Shown here: one piece after another, positions 27,143-35,259 of the stretch
Numbering within the stretch: the first letter of the stretch is position 1
Layout of the letters: each line of letters begins with the position of its first letter
The notes under the pieces: model-generated
What the model was told of the DNA's origin: nothing
The model's input: only the letters and a program-made list of their open reading frames with translations
Database searches by the model: none
Program-made: the position numbers and the translations under genes
Source: Planctomycetes bacterium GWA2_39_15
GTDB lineage: Bacteria; Planctomycetota; Brocadiia; Brocadiales; Brocadiaceae
Length of the DNA stretch: 35,259 bases
Assembly: GCA_001824485.1 (NCBI GenBank)
Contig: MHXP01000027.1
Span: forward strand, 1-35,259
Direction: 5' to 3'

Positions 27143-28360
27143 ATGATGTCTTTAAAAATTTTCATCAGTGACATTCATCTCTCAGATACCACTACAGGTG
27201 TCCACAATATCTCATTAGAGACGTTGGAAGGCTTCTGGAATGATATTAAGAGCGATGTTGAAAATGCAAATGGTACAAAAGAGCTTATTGTACTCGGTGA
27301 CTTTATAGATGTAATTCGTTCAACGAAATGGAACGGGGACATACAGCCATGGAATAAAATAGATGATATAAAAAATGTAGTGGATGGTATCGTAAAAGAT
27401 ATATATAAAAAGAATGCACAGGTTTTTGATAGATTTAAAGGTTTTGTAGAAGCGGGACTCAGTATTACCTATATAATGGGTAATCATGACCGTCTGATTA
27501 ATAGTGACGGTTATGATGATATCAGGAAGTACATACAGGAAAAATTGGGGCTTATACCTACGGGACAAAAATTCCCATGGAAATACAGTGTTGATGGACT
27601 TCCCATTTATGCAGTGCATGGTAATGATTTTGATATATACAATAAAACAGAAAACAGTTCGTTGCCTATAGGTGATGCTATTGTTACACTTTTAATCAAT
27701 CAATATCCTGAAGAAGTAAAAAAGGCATTGGAGGAAAAGAATGCACCGAATGTTGCTAAGGTATATAAATCTCTTCAAGAGATAGATAATCTAAGGCCGT
27801 CCACCGTCACACCGTACTGGATTGACTATGTGAAGAAATCCTTACAACCCGATGACCAGAGTTTATTGGTAGATACATGGAATAATCTTTCTGAGAAGTT
27901 TTTTGATAATGGGTTTGTCAAAGACTGGTTTCAAAAAAATGACTATTGGAGTTTTCTTCCTGACGACGCCGACAAGCTTGAAATTGCATTCAGGCATTTT
28001 ACTGACACCAAATTAGGGCGGGCATACGAAAAATTTTTAGAAATAAAAAAGGATTTTATAAAGGAGACAGACCAGAATGCAGTGGCGGCATTAAAATTGA
28101 TTAACAGCAATAAATGCGACTATGTCTTGTTTGGTCATACACATGAGAGCGCCGTTCATTTACTGGATGTGGAAGGAGGAAAGGAGAAATACTATATAAA
28201 TACCGGCACATGGAGAAATAGAGTTGTGCCTGGTGGATACAAGAGGAAGGGTATTGTCTTTGGACATCAGGAGTCTATTGACTACGTTATGTTTAAAATT
28301 GATGATTCTGAAATAAAGGAATTTCAATTGTGGAATGGTACCCTACATGATAACGTGTGA
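27143..28360 (+). CDS. Calcineurin-like metallophosphoesterase
   Basis: 405 aa; ordered motifs SDIHLSD, VLGDFIDV, MGNHDR, VHGNDFD, FGHTHES. Confidence 0.92.
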   Translation: MMSLKIFISDIHLSDTTTGVHNISLETLEGFWNDIKSDVENANGTKELIVLGDFIDVIRSTKWNGDIQPWNKIDDIKNVVDGIVKDIYKKNAQVFDRFKGFVEAGLSITYIMGNHDRLINSDGYDDIRKYIQEKLGLIPTGQKFPWKYSVDGLPIYAVHGNDFDIYNKTENSSLPIGDAIVTLLINQYPEEVKKALEEKNAPNVAKVYKSLQEIDNLRPSTVTPYWIDYVKKSLQPDDQSLLVDTWNNLSEKFFDNGFVKDWFQKNDYWSFLPDDADKLEIAFRHFTDTKLGRAYEKFLEIKKDFIKETDQNAVAALKLINSNKCDYVLFGHTHESAVHLLDVEGGKEKYYINTGTWRNRVVPGGYKRKGIVFGHQESIDYVMFKIDDSEIKEFQLWNGTLHDNV

Positions 28361-28576
28361 AAACTAAAAAGTTATCAAAAGATAGTTCTTGTGGCAGTTT
28401 TTTTCTGCAATCCTTGAATTTGATTTTAAGATTTCTAATTTTGTATTTAGATAAGTAATCTTTCTTAATGGGGAGCAGTATATTGACTGTTAAATTTGAA
28501 ATTCAACAATTTTTCTGTGTGGTTCTCTGTAGATAACTTTTGACAATACTCTCCTTTAACTGGAAGGATAACAAGT

Positions 28577-30790
28577 ATGAAAAGTTTATCGCTATCTTCT
28601 CTACCCATTAGTATCTTGCTGCTAAGTTTAATCTTTATAAATTCAACAGAAATTCTAGCTGAAGATACAGAAACAACTGAGCTAGTTGCGCCCTCCTCAA
28701 ATGATAGCAGAGAAAATGTGTCTAATGTAAAAACTGAGATAATAGAAGCTCACGCAATGGAAGCCATTTGGTTTGGATTTGATGAAGAAGTAGCCATTGC
28801 CACAAGACACGAAACTCCGATCAGCAAGGCACCGAGCATCGTTACCGTAATTACTGCTGAAGAGATTAAGAATTTGGGATACCGCACCTTCGCTGAAGTC
28901 TTGAGGATTGTACCCGGATTCGAAATTTTAAAAGAAGGCGATTTTGGTGCTACAAACCCTGTCGTACGGGGTATTTCAAGTTCACGTAAAACAAGGGTAA
29001 TGTTAAATGGGCATGTTGTAAATAATCCTATACAGGGTTCGGCTTTTCTTAGTTTTGACGATTTCCCAGTGGAAAATATAAAAAGGATAGAGATTATACG
29101 AGGCCCCGGTTCTGCCATATACGGTGAAAATGCATTTGCTGCCGTTATTAATATTATTACATTTGATGCAAAGGATATTGATGGTGTAAAGGTCAGCAGT
29201 GGTTATGGCAGCTTTGACACTTATGATGAAAACATTGTATTTGGCAAGGCGTACAAAGATGTGAATGTGTCTGGAATGGTTCGCTACAGGCAGACTGAAG
29301 GTTTTAATGGCATAGTTGAAAGCGATAGCCAAACAAATATAGATAACAACCTTTCTCTTTTCGGTGTTCCCCCCGCTTCACTGTCGCCGGGAACAGTACA
29401 TGACGGCAGGCAGGAGTATGACCTGAATCTTAAAACGACTTACAAGGATTTTTACTTTGAGGGACTATATATTAATAAAAATCAAGGACCTTTTATCGGA
29501 CCACAATATTCTTTAAATGACGAGTCATTTATAGAAAGTAATTATGTCTTTGTTGAAACAGGGTATAAAAAGACCTTTGATGAAAAATTTACTTTAAAAC
29601 CACGTGTCTATTACGACCAGTTTGATAATAACTTTTTCATTGAATCAATGCCAGAGGGTACAACAACAGGTATGGATTTAATAGACACGAACGGGGATGG
29701 CATACCTGATACTCCTGTGCCAGTAATACATCCTGACGGACTTATTGGCAACGGAAAGGTTATCGAAAAGGTCGTTGGCACAGAAATTCCATTTGATTAT
29801 GAATTGTTTGATGGAAATATGTTTACACTTGGACTGGAATTTCGCCTGATCAATCAGACCAATGTCCATTATTCAAGCAACTTTGATCCAATTACGTTGA
29901 AACCATTAGATTCAATACAGGACTTTTCAGATACGTATCCTTTCATAGAAGAAACCACACGGAGAATATGGTCAGTTTATTTACAGGATACGTGGGATAT
30001 TACAAAAACCATAAACTTCACATTAGGAGCAAGGTATGACCAATATAATGATTTTGGTGGTAATATGAGTCCACGGGCAGGCTTAACGTGGGCATTTATG
30101 AAGGATGCATCTTTGAAATTCCTTTATGGAGAGGCTTTTCATGCCCCCAGCTTCTTGGAGATGTTTACTGCCAATCAGCCAGCCATTAAAGGGAATCCAG
30201 ATTTGGATCCAGAAACTATTAGAACCTATGAAGTCGGATTAAATTACAAGTTTAACAAATACGTTACAAGCAGTATTAATTATTTCAATAATGACATAAA
30301 GGACCTTATTGGCTTGAGTATGATAGACCCTATACAAAATACTATATCTTACGACAACATTGGAGATGCACGTGTTCAGGGCATAGAGATGGAGACCAAA
30401 GTGAATATCAGCAACGGGAATTATATCTTTATGAATTATACATTCCAGAATCCGGAAGATGATGATGGAAACGACCTCCCATCTGTTGCGGAACACTATG
30501 GTAATTTTGGTGCGAACATACACTGCTGGAAGTATATAAATACAAACCTGAGCACATTTTTTAGCGGAAGGCGTTCAAGGAGGGAAGATGACTCCAGGGA
30601 TGACCTGCCGTCTTATGCATTGCTTAATCTTTCTGTTATTGGAAAGGAATTTTTTAAGACGATGGAGGTGCAGGGGACGGTGTATAACTTACTTGACAAG
30701 GATTATAGCGATCCAGGACCTGTTTCTATAGCAGAAGATTTACCTAGACCAGAAAGGACATTTTTTGTTGGATTGAGTTATAGGTTTTAA
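28577..30790 (+). CDS. TonB-dependent outer-membrane receptor
   Basis: 737 aa with signal peptide; plug PSIVTVITAEEIKNLGYRTFAEVLRIVPGFEI...VVRGISSSRKTRVMLNG...IKRIEIIRGPGSAIYGENAFAAVINIIT; barrel LGARYDQYNDFGGNMSPRAGLTW, FHAPSFLEMF; C-terminal FFVGLSYRF. Confidence 0.95.
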   Translation: MKSLSLSSLPISILLLSLIFINSTEILAEDTETTELVAPSSNDSRENVSNVKTEIIEAHAMEAIWFGFDEEVAIATRHETPISKAPSIVTVITAEEIKNLGYRTFAEVLRIVPGFEILKEGDFGATNPVVRGISSSRKTRVMLNGHVVNNPIQGSAFLSFDDFPVENIKRIEIIRGPGSAIYGENAFAAVINIITFDAKDIDGVKVSSGYGSFDTYDENIVFGKAYKDVNVSGMVRYRQTEGFNGIVESDSQTNIDNNLSLFGVPPASLSPGTVHDGRQEYDLNLKTTYKDFYFEGLYINKNQGPFIGPQYSLNDESFIESNYVFVETGYKKTFDEKFTLKPRVYYDQFDNNFFIESMPEGTTTGMDLIDTNGDGIPDTPVPVIHPDGLIGNGKVIEKVVGTEIPFDYELFDGNMFTLGLEFRLINQTNVHYSSNFDPITLKPLDSIQDFSDTYPFIEETTRRIWSVYLQDTWDITKTINFTLGARYDQYNDFGGNMSPRAGLTWAFMKDASLKFLYGEAFHAPSFLEMFTANQPAIKGNPDLDPETIRTYEVGLNYKFNKYVTSSINYFNNDIKDLIGLSMIDPIQNTISYDNIGDARVQGIEMETKVNISNGNYIFMNYTFQNPEDDDGNDLPSVAEHYGNFGANIHCWKYINTNLSTFFSGRRSRREDDSRDDLPSYALLNLSVIGKEFFKTMEVQGTVYNLLDKDYSDPGPVSIAEDLPRPERTFFVGLSYRF

Positions 30791-30880
30791 CAAGGGCGAG
30801 ATGTGATTATAAATGCAGTTGATTTCGCCTTAACTTATACACAAATAAATTAGGCCTTCAGCGACTTCACAAATTACACC

Positions 30881-30958
30881 AATCCCCTCCATTGATGGGA
30901 GGGGATTGGGGAGGGTTGGTCAGCCATTTTCCTCCACCCCCACCTAACCTCCCCATAA
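30881..30958. repeat. G/C-tract hairpin repeat with putative G-quadruplex
   Basis: Hairpin AATCCCCTCC...GGAGGGGATT (30881-30907); G-run GGG-A-GGGG-ATT-GGGG-A-GGG (30897-30915); then C-rich CCACCCCCACCTAACCTCCCC. Confidence 0.75.
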
Positions 30959-31031
30959 AGGGTGGAAGAACTTATTGTTTGAAAATCCTTAACATTAAAT
31001 TAGGCTGTCTTCGGCAGCGGCTTTTTTGAAT

Positions 31032-31105
31032 AGATTGCTTCGCTAACGCTTGCACTGACAGACATTGATGATGTCATTGCGAGGAGTGAAACGACGAAGC
31101 AATCT
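31032..31105. repeat. Inverted-repeat element with ends AGATTGCTTCG...CGAAGCAATCT
   Basis: Perfect 11-bp terminal inverted arms at 31032-31042 and 31095-31105; internal GTCATTGCGAGGAGTGAAACGACGAAGCAATC resembles a common dispersed intergenic repeat. Confidence 0.75.
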
Positions 31106-31254
31106 TTACCCTGATTTAATTTCAGCACAAGCTTTGAAATTCTTTAACGTCAAGTTAGGGGAATTTTCTTTTAAATGATTAATAAAACAATTATATTAAT
31201 TCTATAAGCTGAAATCTAACTTTACATATCCCTAACCCGAACTAATCGGGAGAG

Positions 31255-31270
31255 TGCCAAAAGTTTGGCA
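31255..31270. repeat. Perfect palindrome TGCCAAA-AG-TTTGGCA
   Basis: 7-bp perfect arms; preceded by the short hairpin CCCGA-ACTAA-TCGGG. Confidence 0.6.
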
Positions 31271-31590
31271 TTGCTAAAACTTGATTCAAAGCCTTATAGA
31301 TAGCGGAATTTGAGTTATTGTAAAAAATATTTCTGCCTTAAGCGAAAAAACTATTTTATTAAGATACTAAGGTTGTACTGCACTGTACTTGAAGCACTAT
31401 TAATAGATTAACCCATGCTTTTCATGTCTACAAGGTAGGGTATATAGACTTTTATATATTCACTTATAAAATTATTGAATTTTAGTACAGGGCTAAAATA
31501 GTAAAAAAGACAAAGATATGACAGGTCGGAGGGTTAACTGATAGAAAATAAAGTGATACGTAATATAATAAAAAACAAGCATTATTCAGC

Positions 31591-32565
31591 ATGATGCAAA
31601 AACACCACAAATTTTATAGTTTTCTAATCTTCAGTATATTCTGGCTGATATTCAATTTTCTTATCCAGATTTCATTCCAAATCCCCTTTGCAATTGCCGG
31701 TGAAAAGTTAGTCACCATTGTCCGAAGTCAACAAATATCAGCCTATAATGAAGTAATCAAAGGTTTCGAAGAAAGATGTAAAGGGGAAAATATTTCCATA
31801 AAAGCAATCTATGATTTGAAAGGAGATGTAGAAGAAGGCAAAAGAATCGTTCAGAACATCAAGATTAATAAACTTCAAACTAATCTTATCTTAGCCGTAG
31901 GTGTACTTGCTACGACATTGGTTAAAGAACAATTCCCCGATATTCCTATTATATTTTGCATGGTTATTAATCACGAACGATTCAATTTCCAGGGAGTCAA
32001 TATTACAGGCATTTCTTGTGAGGCATCTGTAGAAGATCAATTTACCATTCTAAAAGAAGTTCTCGGCGTACATAAAAATGTAGGAGTCATTTATGATCCG
32101 ATAAAAACCGGGAAAATTATCTCGGAAGCAATCCTTATTGCAAAAAAGCTTGAATTCAATCTCATCCAAACAGAAATCACTTCGGAAAAAGAAGTCACAT
32201 CTGCAATAAAAAATATTATCAGTAAAATAGATGCCTTATGGATAGTACCTGATGGTACGGTAATTACAAAAGAAACAATAGACGGCATAATTAAATTAAC
32301 CCAAAAACATCGCCTACCAACATTCTGTACCTCACCCGCAATTGTTAAAGCAGGAGCACTTGTTTCAATTTCGCCAGATTATACATACATGGGTATTCAG
32401 GCAGCACAATTAGCCCAAACATTGTTAAGCAGTCAAGCAATTACTTCTTTAGGTGTTAAACAACCAGATAGATTAAAGTTAACCATAAACACCCAAACGG
32501 CAGAAATAATCGGGGTAAATTTATCATCCATTAAATCGCGTCCTGAGGTGGTTTTATATCCATGA
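31591..32565 (+). CDS. ABC-type periplasmic substrate-binding protein (ABC_sub_bind family)
   Basis: 324 aa; N-terminal signal/TM; EKLVTIVRSQQISAYNEVIKGFEERC, ILAVGVLATTLVKEQFPDIPIIFCMVINHE, GISCEASVEDQFTILKEVLGVHKNVGVIYDP, ALVSISPDYTYMGIQAAQLAQTLL. Confidence 0.87.
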   Translation: MMQKHHKFYSFLIFSIFWLIFNFLIQISFQIPFAIAGEKLVTIVRSQQISAYNEVIKGFEERCKGENISIKAIYDLKGDVEEGKRIVQNIKINKLQTNLILAVGVLATTLVKEQFPDIPIIFCMVINHERFNFQGVNITGISCEASVEDQFTILKEVLGVHKNVGVIYDPIKTGKIISEAILIAKKLEFNLIQTEITSEKEVTSAIKNIISKIDALWIVPDGTVITKETIDGIIKLTQKHRLPTFCTSPAIVKAGALVSISPDYTYMGIQAAQLAQTLLSSQAITSLGVKQPDRLKLTINTQTAEIIGVNLSSIKSRPEVVLYP

Positions 32566-35093
32566 TTAGCATCCGTACAAAACTTATACTTTTCATGTGC
32601 TTGCTGATAATGATTATAGATGCACTTAGTTGCCTCTTTTTGTTTGTCCATGTGAAAAGAGAGCAAGAGGATGCATTCAAGAAATTAGGTATGTCCATTG
32701 TTACAATCCTTGCTGAGGACAATGAGGTCAAACTCGCGTTGAGTCATGCACAACCCGCATTCTTGGATGCTCCTATTAAAAGGATAATGACATTCGATAG
32801 AAACGATGAAAGAGGATATTGGCGCATATCAAGTCCTCAGGAGGTAATAGTCGAAGAAAAGGCTTCGTGGCTTAACATTGATATAAAAGAAATTCCTGTC
32901 GTAAAAGAATTCAAAAACACAGATGTGCCCTATACCAAACGAAGGTGGACAAGTGGCGGTATTAATGCTTTAGAACCATCCCAGAATCCAGATTTAATAC
33001 TTATTAATCGTATGATTTCTGAGGGAAATGAGTTTTATGATTTTTCAGTGCCTGTCTATGAAAGGCAGATCTTTTCAGAGGAGGCGTTTGCCACTGAGAT
33101 TTTAAATGAAGACAAGATTGCCGCAGAGGCAAAACAACGGATGTTGGGATATGTGCAACTCGGTTTATCCACGCATAAATTAAATAAGAAGATTCATGAT
33201 TTTGTTTTACACAATATTTTACCAATGAGTTTAAGTATTATCCTAGGCGGCCTATGCATTGCCTTCTTTCTTACCAGGTACATTGTTTTGCCATTGCGAC
33301 GTATGGCAAGCATTACGCTTGATATTGCCAGAGGAAATCTAACTCATACCATAGTTGTCCGTTCAAAAGACGAGATTGGACAGCTATCTGCTAATTTTAA
33401 CCAGATGACAAAATCACTTGAAAAATCTTATACAGAATTAAAACAAGAAGTCGCCGAGCATAAGCAAACAGAAAAATTACTGCAGTATCGGGTAAAAATA
33501 GAAGAGCTTGTGGCGGGCATATCCGCAAATTTCATTAATCTTGCGCCACACGAGGTTGACGCTGGAATAAACCGCGCACTGAAGGCAATCGGTGAATTTA
33601 CCAATGTTGACCGGAGTTATGTCTTTTTATATTCTGACAATGAAAAGAAGAATATGGACAATACTCATGAATGGTGCGCAGAAGGGATTGCGCCACAAAT
33701 TGAAAACCTTAAAGGTTTGCCTGTTGACAATTTTCCGTGGGCATTGAAGGAACTGCTGCAATTTGAAAGTATTCATGTTCCACGTGTGGCTGATATGCCA
33801 GATATTGCACTGGCTGAAAAAGAACTGCAGGAATCACAGGGAGTTCAGTCGTTTGTGATTGTTCCCATGATATATGGTGGGTCTCTTTGTGGATTTCTGG
33901 GATTAGACTCAGTTCGAGTGGAAAAAACATGGACTGAAGAAGACATAGCAATGCTTAAAATGGTTGGAGAAATATTCGTAAATACATTAGAGAGAAAACG
34001 GGCTGAGGAGCGGGTTAAACACCATGTTAAGCGCCTTACTACCCTCCATACGATAGATAAGGCTATTATTGGCAGCCTGGATCTGCAGGTTATCTTAAGA
34101 GTCTTGCTTGAACAGGTAACGACGCAATTGGGCGTAGATGCCGCTAATGTATTGTTGCTTAATAGACATACACAAAAACTAGAATGCGCAGCCACGCTTG
34201 GTTTTCGCTCTAATGCTGCAATCTCATTGTATGTGTGTCTGAAAGAAAACTACGCCCGTCGCACTATGCTTGAACGCCGTATTGTTTACATCTCCAATCT
34301 CTCCGAAACTGATGCTCCTTGCGTCAAACTTTTAGAAGGCGAAGAATTTGTTGTTTATTACGGCATTCCACTCATTGCTAAAGGAGAGGTAAAGGGCGTA
34401 CTGGAGATATTCAACCGTACTCATCTCAATCCCGATCGGGGTTGGTTTGGTTTTCTTGAAACCATGGGGGCCATGGCAGCCATGGCAATAGATAATACAT
34501 CCCTGTTCGAAGGTACGCAACGCTCGCATGCGGAACTGACTCTTGCCTATGATACCACTATTGAAGGCTGGTCTCGCGCTCTTGATATGCGTAACAAAGA
34601 GACCAAAGAACATTCCCATCGTGTTACTGAGATGACCCTGAAATTAGCCCCGGCTCTCGGTATTAAGGAAGATGAACTGGTACACATTAGACGAGGCGCA
34701 CTACTGCACGATATTGGTAAGATGGGTATTCCAGACACTATTCTACTCAAACCTGGTAAACTTACCGAAGAGGAGTGGCAGATTATGCGCATGCACCCTG
34801 TGTATGCCTATCAGTTGCTTTCACCCATAATATATCTACACAAAGCACTGGATATTCCTTATTGCCACCACGAAAATTGGGATGGCAGCGGTTATCCGAA
34901 GGGTCTTAGCGGAGAGCAAATTCCACTGGCTGCACGCATTTTTTCAGTGGTGGATGTATGGGATGCGCTGCTCTCCGATCGGCCGTATCGCAGTGCTTTA
35001 ACAGAAGATAAAACCATCGAACATATACAGTTAAATACTGGCAAACAATTCGACCCAACGATAGTAAAAACATTTTTTAGAATATACCAATAA
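32562..35093 (+). CDS. Membrane HAMP-GAF-GAF-HD-GYP protein (putative c-di-GMP phosphodiesterase)
   Basis: 843 aa; two TM segments around an extracytoplasmic region; HAMP RYIVLPLRRMASITLDIARGNLTHTIVVRSKDEIGQL; HD-GYP EHSHRVTEMTLKLAPALGI...RRGALLHDIGKMGIPD...HHENWDGSGYPKGLSGEQIPLAARIFSVVDVWDALLSDRPYR. Start overlaps the upstream stop (ATGA). Confidence 0.94.
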   Translation: MISIRTKLILFMCLLIMIIDALSCLFLFVHVKREQEDAFKKLGMSIVTILAEDNEVKLALSHAQPAFLDAPIKRIMTFDRNDERGYWRISSPQEVIVEEKASWLNIDIKEIPVVKEFKNTDVPYTKRRWTSGGINALEPSQNPDLILINRMISEGNEFYDFSVPVYERQIFSEEAFATEILNEDKIAAEAKQRMLGYVQLGLSTHKLNKKIHDFVLHNILPMSLSIILGGLCIAFFLTRYIVLPLRRMASITLDIARGNLTHTIVVRSKDEIGQLSANFNQMTKSLEKSYTELKQEVAEHKQTEKLLQYRVKIEELVAGISANFINLAPHEVDAGINRALKAIGEFTNVDRSYVFLYSDNEKKNMDNTHEWCAEGIAPQIENLKGLPVDNFPWALKELLQFESIHVPRVADMPDIALAEKELQESQGVQSFVIVPMIYGGSLCGFLGLDSVRVEKTWTEEDIAMLKMVGEIFVNTLERKRAEERVKHHVKRLTTLHTIDKAIIGSLDLQVILRVLLEQVTTQLGVDAANVLLLNRHTQKLECAATLGFRSNAAISLYVCLKENYARRTMLERRIVYISNLSETDAPCVKLLEGEEFVVYYGIPLIAKGEVKGVLEIFNRTHLNPDRGWFGFLETMGAMAAMAIDNTSLFEGTQRSHAELTLAYDTTIEGWSRALDMRNKETKEHSHRVTEMTLKLAPALGIKEDELVHIRRGALLHDIGKMGIPDTILLKPGKLTEEEWQIMRMHPVYAYQLLSPIIYLHKALDIPYCHHENWDGSGYPKGLSGEQIPLAARIFSVVDVWDALLSDRPYRSALTEDKTIEHIQLNTGKQFDPTIVKTFFRIYQ

Positions 35094-35259
35094 GAAATAT
35101 CTGATGGTTTAGTAAAAAGTAAATTGGTAACTCATTCATCAATTATAACGGCATAGAAAATTGTAAAACTATACCCCTCTCTCAGCGAAAAAAATTATGG
35201 AGGGAATTTATATAAATTTGGTAATACAGGCAATATCTCGTAAAAGAAGTTTTGTATTA

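Noticed and set aside
30791-31590. CRISPR-like array or IS remnant in the repeat-rich gap
   Set aside because: Repeats are not regularly spaced, no spacer pattern, and no transposase ORF.
31591-32565. Reading the binding protein as part of an ABC importer
   Set aside because: No permease or ATPase gene in the window; coupling is with the HD-GYP gene instead.

Overview
This 35.3-kb AT-rich bacterial window is densely coding. No rRNA, tRNA, CRISPR array or intact IS element was recognised. The gene content suggests an anammox-type planctomycete; this is inference only. From left to right: a 3'-truncated yidC and a Trm112-like gene (-); a divergent sigma-70 factor; an outer-membrane beta-barrel-like protein (-); argG; then a long + strand block of radical SAM protein, Cache/HAMP/PAS/GAF histidine kinase, NtrC-type sigma-54 activator, HPP-family membrane protein, a second Cache/HAMP/3xPAS sensor without a kinase, a membrane-anchored coiled-coil protein, a stand-alone degenerate receiver, and a formate/nitrite (FNT) channel ending at a clear terminator. 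Next is a - strand operon of a GNAT::2-oxoacid-oxidoreductase-gamma fusion, two-subunit class I fumarase, archaeal-type phosphoglycerate mutase, an AsmA-like protein and a CvpA-like protein. The right side has a DUF362 fusion protein, a metallophosphoesterase, a TonB-dependent receptor, a repeat-rich 0.8-kb intergenic region, and a translationally coupled ABC-type periplasmic binding protein plus HD-GYP protein. The strongest candidate for an undescribed system is the 7.6-17.7 kb region. There a complete sensor-kinase/NtrC pair sits beside a stripped paralogous sensor (no kinase) and a stripped receiver (no output domain), interleaved with two putative nitrite-transport families (HPP and FNT). 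Also notable are the GNAT::KorC/PorG-like fusion with an inserted Cys cluster, an unusual DUF362 fusion preceded by an unannotated 31-codon ORF, and a sigma factor with altered -10-recognition residues. All homology calls are from motif recognition by eye; no database search was run.
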